This document shows, piece after piece, positions 9,224 to 19,620 of a stretch of 64,000 nt of DNA (the stretch's first letter is position 1; the number at the start of each line of letters is the position of its first letter). The stretch spans positions 124,001 to 188,000 of the forward strand of contig NZ_JAQLDU010000001.1 in the NCBI RefSeq assembly GCF_028209625.1, read 5' to 3'. The translations under genes and the position numbers were made by a program. The DNA is from Collinsella aerofaciens (GTDB lineage Bacteria; Actinomycetota; Coriobacteriia; Coriobacteriales; Coriobacteriaceae). The notes beneath the pieces are model-generated. The model was given only the letters and a program-made list of their open reading frames with translations, made no database searches and was not told the DNA's origin.

Positions 9224-11397
9224 CCTCCGCTGACCTCCTTAAAAATGTGTCGATATCGCATGGCGACCGCATCGCGCAGGGGGCGCGTCGCCACGGAGTC
9301 AAGGTTGCAAGCATACCGCAAGAGCTCGACCGCGTCCAAATGGGCCCACTCGATCAGCTCCTCGTCGGCATCCAAGTCGACAAAGCGCAGGGTCACTCCG
9401 CCATGCTGGCGGTACCCCAGGATTTCGCCCTCGTGGCGCAGACGCAGGTCCATCTGGGCGAGCGTAAAGCCATCCGAGGTCTTCTCGAGCGATTGCAGGC
9501 GATCTTGTGCTGCCGAAGCGCCGCCGTTGCCCTTGGAGTGCGTCATGACCAGGCACGTGCCCGACACGCTGCCACGGCCCACACGACCGCGCAGCTGGTG
9601 CAGGGCAGCCAAACCAAAGCGCTCGCCGTTCTCGATGACCATGACGGTGGCGTTGGGCACATCGACGCCCACCTCGACCACCGTAGTCGAGACGAGCACG
9701 TCGATCTCGCCACGCTTGAAGGCATCGATAACCTGGTCCTTCTCCCCCGCTGGCATGCGGCCGTGAAGGCGCTCGATGGCAAGACCCGGCAACGCCAGAC
9801 GCAGGCGATCGAGCTCGGTTGCCGTATCGTGCAGCGGCACAGGGACAGTCACGCGGCCCTCGTCGTCACGAGCGATACCGGGCACGTCTTCCAGCTCATC
9901 GGCCGAGTCACCCGGCTCCACAAGTGGGCAGATCACATAGGCCTGGTGGCCCTTTTCGTGTGCCTCGCGGATGGCGCCGTAGGCCAGGTCGCGGCTCGAC
10001 TCGGTGAGCACGCGCGTCGTAACACCCGCACCCGGAACAGGTCGATGGCGAATGATGCTCGTGTCCAGGTCGCCATAGACCGAGAGCGCCAACGTGCGCG
10101 GGATAGGCGTGGCCGTCATAACGAGCAGGTCGGCGCCCGGGCCCTTGGCACGCAGGGCATTGCGCTGGCCCACACCAAAGCGGTGCTGCTCGTCGATGAC
10201 GACAAGCGACAGATGCTTAAACGCCACGTCATCCGAAAGGACCGCGTGGGTACCAAAGAGCACGTCGAGCTCGCCCGATTCCAGCTGCGCATGGATCCGC
10301 TCGCGCTCGGCCGCCGGCGTGGCACCCGTCAGGAGCGCCCAGGACATACCGGCCTGCGAGAGCAAGGGGCCGGTCTTATCGGCATATTGGCGCGCCAGCA
10401 CGCCCGTAGGCGCCATAACGCAGGACTGAGTACCCGAATCGGCCGCGACGGCCAGCGCGCAGGCGGCGACGGCCGTCTTGCCGGTACCGACGTCGCCCAG
10501 CAGCAGGCGGTTCATCACGCGATCGCCATCACACATGTCGTGCAGGATGTCTTGGAATGCGGCCTCCTGCTCGTCACTCAGCGAAAACGGCAGGGCTTCC
10601 TTGAGCGCCGCCAAGTGCTCGCCCGCGACATGGGCGTAGGGAACGACTTCGACCAACCCGCCGTCGTTGCGCAGGCGCAGCGCCAGTTGAAGGCAGAGGC
10701 ACTCCTCATAGGCAAGCCGTGCGCGCGCAATATCGCGCTCGGCCATACTCGATGGAAAATGAATTGAGCGCAGCGCGCGGGCATTGCTCATCAGGCGGCG
10801 CTTAACGCGCAGGCGTGCAGGAATCGGATCGAAGGGATTGCTGACAACCTCGAGCGCGCCGCTTACGATGCGGCGCATCCACGCCTGGCTCACGCCATCG
10901 CTCACGTAATGGACCGGCAGGATAGTCCCAGCGGCACGCCCGTCCTCGAGCTTTTCGAAATGCGGCGAGGCCATCTGCTTAAAGCCGTAGGCAAACTCGA
11001 CCTTACCCATCACGGCCAGGCGGTCGCCCTGCTTCAACTGCTGGGCAATCCAAGGCTGACGGAAAAAGGCGACTTGCAGCACGCCCGTCTCGTCCACCAG
11101 CGAAACCTCAGTCACCTGCATACGCGGACGGGGCTGCTTTTGGACGATGCGATCGACCGTGGCGACAATCGTGCACACGGTACCGATGGGAGCCATCTCG
11201 ATGGACCAGGAGCGCGTAAAGTCGAGATATCGATGAGGGATATGGAGAAGGAGGTCCCCCACCGTCCGAATTCCCAGACGGCGAAGGGCCTCCTCACGTT
11301 TACCCGAAACATATTTGAGTCGCGCGATATCCTCGTCGAGCGCATTGCTCTGGGCAAAGCGCTCCGAGACGCGCGGCACGAAGCACAGCTCGGACAT
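9220..11397 (-). CDS. recG: ATP-dependent DNA helicase RecG
   Basis: 725 aa. RecG rewinds and regresses stalled replication forks and branched DNA. The N-terminal wedge/OB domain (residues about 40-200) includes DLLLHIPHRYLD. The helicase core has Walker A GDVGTGKTAVA, a DEQH box (VVIDEQHRFGVGQR), TATPIPRTLALSVYGD and the C-terminal motif HQLRGRVGRGS. The length is at the family norm. It overlaps rsmD by ATGA and begins 10 bp after the fakA-type gene. Confidence 0.96.
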   Translation of the reverse strand: MSELCFVPRVSERFAQSNALDEDIARLKYVSGKREEALRRLGIRTVGDLLLHIPHRYLDFTRSWSIEMAPIGTVCTIVATVDRIVQKQPRPRMQVTEVSLVDETGVLQVAFFRQPWIAQQLKQGDRLAVMGKVEFAYGFKQMASPHFEKLEDGRAAGTILPVHYVSDGVSQAWMRRIVSGALEVVSNPFDPIPARLRVKRRLMSNARALRSIHFPSSMAERDIARARLAYEECLCLQLALRLRNDGGLVEVVPYAHVAGEHLAALKEALPFSLSDEQEAAFQDILHDMCDGDRVMNRLLLGDVGTGKTAVAACALAVAADSGTQSCVMAPTGVLARQYADKTGPLLSQAGMSWALLTGATPAAERERIHAQLESGELDVLFGTHAVLSDDVAFKHLSLVVIDEQHRFGVGQRNALRAKGPGADLLVMTATPIPRTLALSVYGDLDTSIIRHRPVPGAGVTTRVLTESSRDLAYGAIREAHEKGHQAYVICPLVEPGDSADELEDVPGIARDDEGRVTVPVPLHDTATELDRLRLALPGLAIERLHGRMPAGEKDQVIDAFKRGEIDVLVSTTVVEVGVDVPNATVMVIENGERFGLAALHQLRGRVGRGSVSGTCLVMTHSKGNGGASAAQDRLQSLEKTSDGFTLAQMDLRLRHEGEILGYRQHGGVTLRFVDLDADEELIEWAHLDAVELLRYACNLDSVATRPLRDAVAMRYRHIFKEVSGG

Positions 11398-11407
11398 GGG
11401 CAGATGC

Positions 11408-13069
11408 CTACTCGATCGAGAAGATCACGGGATAGAGCGGCTGCTCGCCACGATGGGCATCAATCTCCAGGTCGGGCTGAGCCTCCTCGATGGCGTCGAC
11501 GATCTCCTGGAAGGCCTCGTCGGACAGCTCCTCACCGGCCAGAATCGTAAGCGCGTCGCCTTCCTCTTCCTCCTGCATGCGGTTGATGCAGTCGAGCGTG
11601 ACCTGCTTCACGTCGGAGCCGACCACGTCGATGGAGCCGGCAATGATACCCATAACGTCACCGGAGTGAATCGGAGAGCCGTCGGAGGCGCTGGAATCGC
11701 GCACGGCACGGGTGACCTCGCCATCGCGGACCTCGCTGATGGCGTCGACCATGGCGGCGACGGCGTCCTCGAGCTCGGAATCGGGCAGGACCGCAAACAG
11801 CGCGGAGAACGCCTGCGGGACGGTCTTGGTGGGAACGACGGCAACCTTCTTGTCGGTGCAGGCAGAAGCGGCAGCCTCGGCAGCCATGCGGATGTTGCCG
11901 TTATTGGGCAGGATGATGACCGAGGTCGCGTTGACCTGGTCCACCGCGCCCAGCAGGTCGGCGGTCGAGGGGTTCATGGTCTGGCCACCCGAGACGATCA
12001 CGTCAACGCCAAGGGACTTGAGGATGTCGGCCTCGCCCGAACCGGCGGCAACGGCGACAAAGCCCAACGCCTTGGCGGGCTCGGCGGCCTTCTCCTGGTC
12101 CTCATGAATCTTAGCGGTACGGTCGTGCGCCTCCATCTCCATGTTGTGGATAAAGACCTCGTAGATCTGACCAAGCTGAAGCATGTGCTCGAGCACCAGG
12201 TTCGGGGTGTTGGAGTGCACGTGGATCTTGTAGTCGGGATAGGCACCCACGAGCAGCTCGCAGTCGCCCATGGAGCCCAGGAACTTAAGGCATTCGTCCT
12301 CGTCAAACGGGGCGTCGGCCTTAAAGAGGAACTCGTTGCAATAGCGGAACTCCGAGCCCTCCCAGTCGTCGTTGGCCTCGATCTCAACGCGACCGAGGGC
12401 CGCGTCGCGGGCAGAGCCGGCAGAATCAAACGTGGCGGAGAAATCCTCGACAACGGTGCTGCGGCCAAGAGCGGCGGCGACAAAGTTCTCCAGGAAAATG
12501 GCAAAACCAAAGGCACCGGAGTCGACCACGCCGTTCTCCTTCAGAACGGGCAGCAGGTCGGGCGTGCGGGCGACGGACTGGTAGGCCTCGACGACGATGG
12601 CATCGAGCGCGTCCTCGGCCGAGAACTTCTTCTTCTCGCACTCGTCGGCCTTGGTCGAGACATCGCGCAGGACCGTGAGGATCGTGCCCTCGATGGGCTT
12701 GCGGACGGCTTGGAAGGCGACCTTGACAGCGCGACGGAAGGCGAAGGCGATGTTGGCAGACGTGATGGGCTCATCGGCAGAGACGAGACCCTCGGCCACG
12801 CCGCGCAGGATCTGCGAGGTGATGACGCCGGAGTTGCCGCGGGCACCCATCAGAGAGCCGTGGGTGATGGCGCCGGCGATGGCTTCCATATCGGCATCGG
12901 CGGGAAGGGCGGAGAGCTCCTTGGTCACCGAGGCGAGCGTGAGCGACATGTTGGTACCGGTGTCGCCGTCGGGTACGGGGAAGACGTTGAGCTTGTTGAT
13001 CTCCTCGGCCTTGTCGGAAACGGCAGCCGCAGCGATCGGAAAACAGGTGCGAATGGTCTTTGCAATCAT
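11408..13069 (-). CDS. DAK2/DhaL-domain kinase, FakA type
   Basis: 553 aa. The N-terminal DhaL (DAK2) kinase domain carries NVFPVPDGDTGTNMS, a metal and nucleotide-binding segment diagnostic of FakA-like proteins, then GARGNSGVITSQILRG. A middle domain and a C-terminal domain (from about residue 330) match the arrangement of FakA, the ATP-binding subunit of fatty acid kinase, which phosphorylates FakB-bound fatty acids. No FakB/DegV gene lies in the window. The location next to asp23 and recG is conserved in Gram-positives. Function as a fatty acid kinase is inferred from family. Confidence 0.85.
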   Translation of the reverse strand: MIAKTIRTCFPIAAAAVSDKAEEINKLNVFPVPDGDTGTNMSLTLASVTKELSALPADADMEAIAGAITHGSLMGARGNSGVITSQILRGVAEGLVSADEPITSANIAFAFRRAVKVAFQAVRKPIEGTILTVLRDVSTKADECEKKKFSAEDALDAIVVEAYQSVARTPDLLPVLKENGVVDSGAFGFAIFLENFVAAALGRSTVVEDFSATFDSAGSARDAALGRVEIEANDDWEGSEFRYCNEFLFKADAPFDEDECLKFLGSMGDCELLVGAYPDYKIHVHSNTPNLVLEHMLQLGQIYEVFIHNMEMEAHDRTAKIHEDQEKAAEPAKALGFVAVAAGSGEADILKSLGVDVIVSGGQTMNPSTADLLGAVDQVNATSVIILPNNGNIRMAAEAAASACTDKKVAVVPTKTVPQAFSALFAVLPDSELEDAVAAMVDAISEVRDGEVTRAVRDSSASDGSPIHSGDVMGIIAGSIDVVGSDVKQVTLDCINRMQEEEEGDALTILAGEELSDEAFQEIVDAIEEAQPDLEIDAHRGEQPLYPVIFSIE

Positions 13070-13096
13070 GGGTATTTGAATCTCCGTTTTCGGATG

Positions 13097-13453
13097 CTAG
13101 TTCAGACGGCTCTTGAGCGCGTCGATATGGATGCCGATCTTAAGGCTGGCGGGATCGATCTGGGCGATCTCCTGCAGGGTAAAGGCAACGGAGCTCGAAA
13201 GATTGTGGCAGACGGACTTCATGTTGACGCCGTTCTCGAGCACGACGTGAAGATCGACCGTAAGGCCGTTCTCGTCGGCGGAGACAAGCACGCCCTTGCG
13301 GAGGCGCTGACCGGCAAGCAGGCGCACGCTCTCTGCGCCTTGGAGCTGCTCGGCCATACCGACAACGCCATAGCACGTCATCGCGGCATAACCGGCAATA
13401 TCGGCAATAACGTCGTTCGAGACGCTCAGGCTGCCGTTAATGGTCTCAGACAC
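13097..13453 (-). CDS. Asp23/Gls24 family envelope stress protein
   Basis: 118 aa. The Asp23 fold protein has the family segments IADIAGYAAMTCYGVVGMA, VDLHVVLENGVNM and a VAFTLQEIA helix. Members are membrane-anchored or cytoplasmic proteins associated with envelope homeostasis; a small form paired with a DAK2 protein is common in Gram-positives. The start is a GTG at 13453, chosen because AAGGAG lies 6 nt upstream; an upstream in-frame GTG has no ribosome binding site. The next gene, 27 bp on, is the DAK2 protein. Confidence 0.88.
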   Translation of the reverse strand: MSETINGSLSVSNDVIADIAGYAAMTCYGVVGMAEQLQGAESVRLLAGQRLRKGVLVSADENGLTVDLHVVLENGVNMKSVCHNLSSSVAFTLQEIAQIDPASLKIGIHIDALKSRLN

Positions 13454-13613
13454 AAGAATCTCCTTATCTGGTGCTCGCGGCACCATCTCGTGGGAGCAAT
13501 CATTGCATTATTCTACAACGAGCGCGCCATGTTGAGGTGGTGGGTCGAGGGATTACATCCTCGACACGAAATGTTGATATGGCAACGTTCGCGCTAGGCG
13601 ATCGCGGCATGAA

Positions 13614-13640
13614 AAAACCCGCCGCATAGCGACGGGTTTT
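13614..13640 (-). terminator. Intrinsic terminator after the tRNA-Asn pair
   Basis: Stem AAAACCCG/CGGGTTTT with an inner CGC/GCG stem and ATA loop. On the minus strand it is followed by six T. It lies 7 nt beyond the second tRNA-Asn and separates it from the asp23 transcription unit. Confidence 0.85.
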
Positions 13641-13646
13641 ACAACC

Positions 13647-13721
13647 TGGCTCCCCGGGTAGGACTCGAACCTACAACAGCGCGGTTAACAGCCGCGTGCT
13701 CTACCATTGAGCTACCGAGGA
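13647..13721 (-). tRNA. tRNA-Asn (GTT), copy 2
   Basis: 75 nt including an encoded CCA. Acceptor arms TCCTCGG/CCGGGGA, D-arm GTAGCTCAATGGTAGAGC, anticodon loop CTGTTAA giving anticodon GTT, and T-arm GTAGGTTCGAGTCCTAC. The body is identical to the copy at 13755-13829; the two are 33 nt apart and probably co-transcribed. Confidence 0.97.
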
Positions 13722-13754
13722 ATTTAAAGCCCAACTGAAAGGGCTGGAAAATTC

Positions 13755-13829
13755 TGGCTCCCCGGGTAGGACTCGAACCTACAACAGCGCGGTTAACAGC
13801 CGCGTGCTCTACCATTGAGCTACCGAGGA
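13755..13829 (-). tRNA. tRNA-Asn (GTT), copy 1
   Basis: Same 75-nt sequence and cloverleaf as the neighbouring copy, anticodon GTT, CCA encoded. It lies upstream of the second copy on the minus strand. Confidence 0.97.
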
Positions 13830-13989
13830 ATAGGTGCGTGCTCTCAAGCAACGAAGTTTATTATACGGACGATTGGGCGAAGGGCAAGAACTTTTTTAAG
13901 AAATTTTCTCGCCTTGATCCCTTGGGGACGGCCTAACTACCGGCACCGGCAACGGAAACGCCGATGTTTTGACAATGCCAGCGAGCGGG

Positions 13990-14079
13990 CACCAGAGCGA
14001 ACAAATTGTCATGAAAAGAGGACGGCATAGACCTTCTGGTCATGCCGTCCTCTTTGAATGACAAGTTGTCGCTCTGGTG
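13990..14079. repeat. 90-nt imperfect palindrome between rpoD and tRNA-Asn
   Basis: Outer arms CACCAGAGCGA/TCGCTCTGGTG, a middle stem built on TTGTCAT/ATGACAA, and an inner perfect stem AGAGGACGGCAT/ATGCCGTCCTCT form one near-continuous stem of about 38 bp. The inner part is followed on the minus strand by TTTTC, so it may terminate rpoD transcription. It is much longer than a usual terminator. Confidence 0.7.
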
Positions 14080-14096
14080 TCCGCGCAGCGTCGGCC

Positions 14097-14126
14097 AGTT
14101 ACGGCGTTTGGTAAAACGCCGTAACT
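14097..14126 (-). terminator. Hairpin directly after rpoD
   Basis: Perfect stem AGTTACGGCGTTT/AAACGCCGTAACT with a 4-nt loop, starting 1 nt after the rpoD stop codon. No T-run follows, so it may be an RNA-stabilising 3' hairpin or part of a two-step terminator with the larger palindrome downstream. Confidence 0.55.
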
Positions 14127-14127
14127 A

Positions 14128-15468
<1,341 letters not shown>

Positions 15469-15500
15469 AGATTCTCCCTTCATAGTCCACAGGACTCAAT

Positions 15501-15530
15501 ACTTTAGCACACAGCAACGTCTATACCCAA
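15501..15530 (-). promoter_or_regulatory. Candidate rpoD promoter
   Basis: On the minus strand: TTGGGT (15530-15525), 18-bp spacer, TAAAGT (15506-15501) with TGTGC just before it, about 32 nt upstream of the rpoD start codon. Moderate matches to sigma-70 boxes; no data on use. Confidence 0.35.
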
Positions 15531-15576
15531 AATCCAGACTGGATATAGGCGAGAATACGCTGGTTGACCACAACAT

Positions 15577-17676
15577 CTAGGCCTGTTCGGTGCCTGCGGC
15601 CTCCAGACCGATCAAACGGAACGGGTCAGCCACGCCGCCGATCGACTTTTGCAGTTCGCGTTGACGTTGCGAATCCTGCGCGGCCTGCACGGTCAGCGCG
15701 CGACGGGCCTCGTCATCGAGTGAACGGTCCTGGCGCAGCTTGGCCTGTGCAGCACGCATGCGGCGCTTGATGGTGTAGAGCTCGAGCGTATCGAGCATGA
15801 ACACGATGTTCGTCTCGGTGGGGTGTTTGCTCGTCGCCGAGATGCGCCCGGCACTCACAAGCGTTGCCGCCTCGGGACACACCGAGCGCGCCGCATCCAT
15901 GCAGGTCGCAGGATCGGTGCCCGGGGGCGTCGCCAGTACGGCCCATGCGATGGACTCGTGACGCGGGTCGACCCACTCGATGGAGCAGATGCGATCGGCA
16001 TACGTGCGGAACAGGTCGGGGTAGCTCGTGAGCATGGTCAGCAGCTCGCGCTCCCCTGCCAAGGACTTGCGTTCCAGATCGGTCAAAACCATAGTGGCCG
16101 AGGCGTCTGTCGGGGAACCGGCGGGCGCAGAGCCCATACCATCAGGCACATCAATCGGTGGCAGGTCGTCGACGACCTCTACAGGCGCGACACCGTATGC
16201 ATCGAGCGGGACATAGTCGTACGGCTCTTCTTCGACCGGCGCGGACACCGGCGGCGTCGCGCCCGATGCCCAAGTACCACGAGATGCCCCCTGCGAACCA
16301 GATGACCGACCGCCCGCGCTACCAGATCGCTCGGCTTGCGCCCGCTGGCGTTCATAGTTCTGCTCACGGCGACGCTCCGCATCCTCGCGTTTAGCGACAT
16401 CGCGAAACACACGGCCCGAGCTCGAGCGCACCGTCTCCAAATCCAAGCCAAGCAGGTCGGCAATCTGGATAAAGTACGTATCGATCATGTAGCTATCGCG
16501 CAGCGGATAGATGAGCGTCAGCGCATCCTCGAGCGCCTTGGCACGACCGCCCGGCGTGGTGATGTCGCTCGACTCCTGCAGCGAACGGTAAACAAAGTCC
16601 ATGAGCGGCTCGGCGGCGTCAATGCGTTTCTGCAGCTCCTCTCCGCCGTGCGCCGTGATGAACTCCATGGGATCGTTGCCGTCGGGCAGTACCACGCAGC
16701 GCAGGTCCATCGAATCCTGCTCGATAAATTGAATCGCGCGACGGGCGGCCTTCTGGCCCGCGGCATCGCCATCGAACATATACACGATACGCTTGGCAAA
16801 GCGGGTGAGCGTCTTGACGTGATGCTCCGTGAGCGCGGTGCCCAGCGTGGCGACAACGTTTTTGATCCCCGCCTCCCAGCAGGCGATGCAATCGGTATAG
16901 CCCTCCACCACGATGGCCGTATCCTGCGCGACGATAAACTCCTTGGCCCAGTTAAAGCCATAGAGGTTTCGCTTTTTATGGAACACGCTCGTCTCGGCGG
17001 TGTTGAGGTACTTGGGTTGGCCGTCACCCATGATGCGCCCGCCAAAGGCAATGTTGTGACCCTGCTCGTCAAAGATGGGAAACATCACGCGGTCGTAGAA
17101 GCGGTCGGCAAGCTGCCCGCGCCCGCGGCTCACGGCAACGTTGGCGTCGATCATCTCCTGCGGGGTAAAACCCGCCTGGGACAGGTGCGACACCAGCGCG
17201 TTGCGGCCCGGTGCAAAGCCCAGGCAGTAGCGGCGGCAGACGTCGCCACCCATACCACGGCTGGCAAAGTACTCGCGTGGACGGCCGTCCTTACCGCGCA
17301 TAAGCATGGTGTGGTAGAACTGGGCGGTCTCGGCACACAGATCGTAGATGCGGGCACGCTTGGTACCGCGCTCGCGACGATCTCCGGTGTCATGCAGCTC
17401 AATACCCGCACGATCGGCCAAATAGCGGATTGACTCGGGAAAGCTCAGGTTTTCGCGCTTCATGATATAGGTGAAGACGTCGCCGCCTTCGCCGCAGCCA
17501 AAGCAGTGCCAGACCTGCGTAGCGGGGATAATGTGGAAAGAAGGCGTCTTTTCGCCATGGAAGGGGCAGCAACCCCAAAACTCATGGCCGCGGGGCTTGA
17601 GCTCAACCGTTTCCTGCACGATGGCAACTAAGTCGGACGCAGCGCGTACCTGGTCTTTTTCCTCATCGCTAATCAC
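15577..17676 (-). CDS. dnaG: DNA primase
   Basis: 699 aa. Synthesises RNA primers for replication. The N-terminal CHC2 zinc-binding domain has GCCPFHGEKTPSFH and WHCFGCGEGGD. The TOPRIM core includes VVEGYTDCIACWEAG and VYMFDGDAAGQKAARR. A Gly/Ser/Arg-rich linker (residues about 420-470) leads to a C-terminal helicase-binding region. Its start overlaps the ribF stop by 8 bp, so it is the last gene of the rimP-nusA-infB...ribF operon here rather than paired directly with rpoD. Confidence 0.96.
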   Translation of the reverse strand: MISDEEKDQVRAASDLVAIVQETVELKPRGHEFWGCCPFHGEKTPSFHIIPATQVWHCFGCGEGGDVFTYIMKRENLSFPESIRYLADRAGIELHDTGDRRERGTKRARIYDLCAETAQFYHTMLMRGKDGRPREYFASRGMGGDVCRRYCLGFAPGRNALVSHLSQAGFTPQEMIDANVAVSRGRGQLADRFYDRVMFPIFDEQGHNIAFGGRIMGDGQPKYLNTAETSVFHKKRNLYGFNWAKEFIVAQDTAIVVEGYTDCIACWEAGIKNVVATLGTALTEHHVKTLTRFAKRIVYMFDGDAAGQKAARRAIQFIEQDSMDLRCVVLPDGNDPMEFITAHGGEELQKRIDAAEPLMDFVYRSLQESSDITTPGGRAKALEDALTLIYPLRDSYMIDTYFIQIADLLGLDLETVRSSSGRVFRDVAKREDAERRREQNYERQRAQAERSGSAGGRSSGSQGASRGTWASGATPPVSAPVEEEPYDYVPLDAYGVAPVEVVDDLPPIDVPDGMGSAPAGSPTDASATMVLTDLERKSLAGERELLTMLTSYPDLFRTYADRICSIEWVDPRHESIAWAVLATPPGTDPATCMDAARSVCPEAATLVSAGRISATSKHPTETNIVFMLDTLELYTIKRRMRAAQAKLRQDRSLDDEARRALTVQAAQDSQRQRELQKSIGGVADPFRLIGLEAAGTEQA

Positions 17677-18676
17677 GGATGCCCACCCCCTGCTCGCCCA
17701 AGTTGTGACGAATATCCTCGATATTACCCTCGACGGTCGAGATCAACTCATCCAGCGATTCGAACACACGCGAGGGACGCAGCCAGCGCGTAAACGCCAG
17801 CGAAACGGAAGCGCCGTACAGGTCGCCCGTATAACCAATTAAGTTAGCCTCGAGATGCGATGAAGCGGCATCGTCGGCATACGTCGGCGGCAGGCCGACG
17901 TTAACGGCAGCAGGCCATACGGTGTCATCGACGAGCACCAGGCCCTCATACACGCCATCGGCAGGCACCTGAATGCCGTCGGGAACCTGCAGGTTTGCCG
18001 TGGGAAAGCCCATGCCAGAGCCCTCGTGACGGCCGCGAATAACACCGCCGCGCAGCATATACGGGCGGCCGAGCAACTCAGCAGCCAGCTCCACACGGCC
18101 CTGTCCCAGCTCATGACGGATGCGGGTGGCGCAAATGGCCTCACCGCCCTCGCAAAGCAGATCGTGACCATACACGTCAACGCCGTGCTCGGAACCCCAG
18201 ACGCGCATCTCGGCAACACCAGAAGCACCGCCACGACCCAGCCTAAAATCGCTGCCAACGCGAATCGAACGAATGTCGACCACGCGTGACAACAGTGTGA
18301 GAAAACCGACATGGTCGAGTGCCGCAACCTCAGGCGTAAAGGGAACGGCCACCACTGCATCGACCCCGGTCTGAGCCAAGGCATGTAGACGGTCGGCCGT
18401 CGTCATCAATTTTTGAGCGGGCGAAGGACTCACCACAACGTCCGGATCGGGATCGAAAGTGACCACGACCGCCTTGCAGCCATGGGCACAGGCATCACGG
18501 ACAAGCGCTTCGATGAGTTCCCGGTGTCCACGGTGAACGCCATCGAACACGCCAATGACGATCGAGGCAGCACCCAAGTGCTCGCACTCATCAAACGCAT
18601 CGGCAGTGTCGATGCGAGCCTCGTCCGACTCGCCTTCAAAAAAGATACGCGCGAGCTCGCGAGCGGACAACATCAT
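17669..18676 (-). CDS. ribF: Bifunctional riboflavin kinase / FAD synthetase
   Basis: 335 aa. Makes FMN and FAD from riboflavin. The N-terminal FAD synthetase domain has GVFDGVHRGHRELI near residue 42. The C-terminal kinase domain has the GMGFPTANLQVP motif near residue 222, followed by DGVYEGLVLV and an HLEANLIGYTGDLYG segment. The start overlaps truB by 4 bp and the end overlaps dnaG by 8 bp. TruB-RibF adjacency is highly conserved. Confidence 0.95.
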   Translation of the reverse strand: MMLSARELARIFFEGESDEARIDTADAFDECEHLGAASIVIGVFDGVHRGHRELIEALVRDACAHGCKAVVVTFDPDPDVVVSPSPAQKLMTTADRLHALAQTGVDAVVAVPFTPEVAALDHVGFLTLLSRVVDIRSIRVGSDFRLGRGGASGVAEMRVWGSEHGVDVYGHDLLCEGGEAICATRIRHELGQGRVELAAELLGRPYMLRGGVIRGRHEGSGMGFPTANLQVPDGIQVPADGVYEGLVLVDDTVWPAAVNVGLPPTYADDAASSHLEANLIGYTGDLYGASVSLAFTRWLRPSRVFESLDELISTVEGNIEDIRHNLGEQGVGIRD

Positions 18677-19605
18677 CGAACACCGCCGATTGCCTGCGGA
18701 AACACGTGCTCCATGACAAAACGGCCACTTTCGATGCGGGCGAGCGCCTTGAGTCCCCCATCGAGCACCAGCGCAAACGGCGCTTTCGAAGCATCGAAAT
18801 CGGCAAGCGCACGCTCAACGGGAATGCGTCGGCCGCAGAGCAGGTCTTCGGCAAGATTGTCCGGCAAGTCAACACGCGTGGCGCCCAGGGCCGCAATGGG
18901 ATCCAGGGCAAAGCCGGGCGCGGACTCGGGAGAAAGCTCCTCGACCGCATGACAGGCGCCAATGGAAACAACACCGGAGGCCGTGCGGCGCAGCGCGGAA
19001 ATGTGCGCGGCGCTCTCGCAGGCGCGGCCCAAGTCGCGAGCGAGCGCACGGATATAGGTGCCCTTGCTCACCGAGAACGCCACGGTCCACACACACGTAT
19101 CACCTTCGCCGCCCACGGCGATCAGGTCGGCGGCATAGACCTCGACGGGGCGCGGAGGTAGGTCCACCGCATTGCCCTCACGAGCAGACTTGTAGGCGCG
19201 AACGCCATTGACCGAGATAGCCGAAAACGCCGGCGGCACCTGCATCTGCGGACCCAGCATAGCGGCCAGGCGCTCACGGGCATAGGCAGGATCGCGGAGC
19301 TCGTTGGCAACAGCCACCGTGCGGACCGCCTCGCCCTCCGCATCATCGGTATTGGTCTCGGCGCCAAACGAGATGTCGGCGACATAGCTTTTGGTATCGA
19401 GCGTGAGCATGCCCAGCAGACGGGTGGCCTGGCCCACACCCACCACCATGACACCCGATGCCATGGGGTCGAGCGTGCCGGCATGGCCGACGCGTCGCTC
19501 ATGGAGGGCGCGCCGGCATTGCGAAACCACATCGTGGGACGTGCAGCCCACCGGCTTATCGACGGCGAGCAGCATATTCAGTTGAGAAGGCGTACGACGA
19601 GCCAT
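18673..19605 (-). CDS. truB: tRNA pseudouridine(55) synthase TruB
   Basis: 310 aa. Makes pseudouridine 55 in the tRNA T-loop. Catalytic motif HAGTLDPMASGVM near residue 41 (Asp46) after the N-terminal DKPVGCTSHDVV. The KSYVADISFGAETNTDDAEG segment and SKGTYIRALARDLG are typical. The start follows the nrnA stop by 15 bp; the end overlaps ribF. It is part of the rbfA-nrnA-truB-ribF string. Confidence 0.95.
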   Translation of the reverse strand: MARRTPSQLNMLLAVDKPVGCTSHDVVSQCRRALHERRVGHAGTLDPMASGVMVVGVGQATRLLGMLTLDTKSYVADISFGAETNTDDAEGEAVRTVAVANELRDPAYARERLAAMLGPQMQVPPAFSAISVNGVRAYKSAREGNAVDLPPRPVEVYAADLIAVGGEGDTCVWTVAFSVSKGTYIRALARDLGRACESAAHISALRRTASGVVSIGACHAVEELSPESAPGFALDPIAALGATRVDLPDNLAEDLLCGRRIPVERALADFDASKAPFALVLDGGLKALARIESGRFVMEHVFPQAIGGVR

Positions 19606-19620
19606 GTACCATCCAAAAAG

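Noticed and set aside
11315..13597. 760-codon open frame on the plus strand
   Set aside because: Antisense of the FakA-type and Asp23 genes, which have proper starts and family motifs.
13639..13851. 70-codon frame with a duplicated peptide
   Set aside because: It reads through the two tRNA-Asn genes; the repetition is the tRNA duplication.
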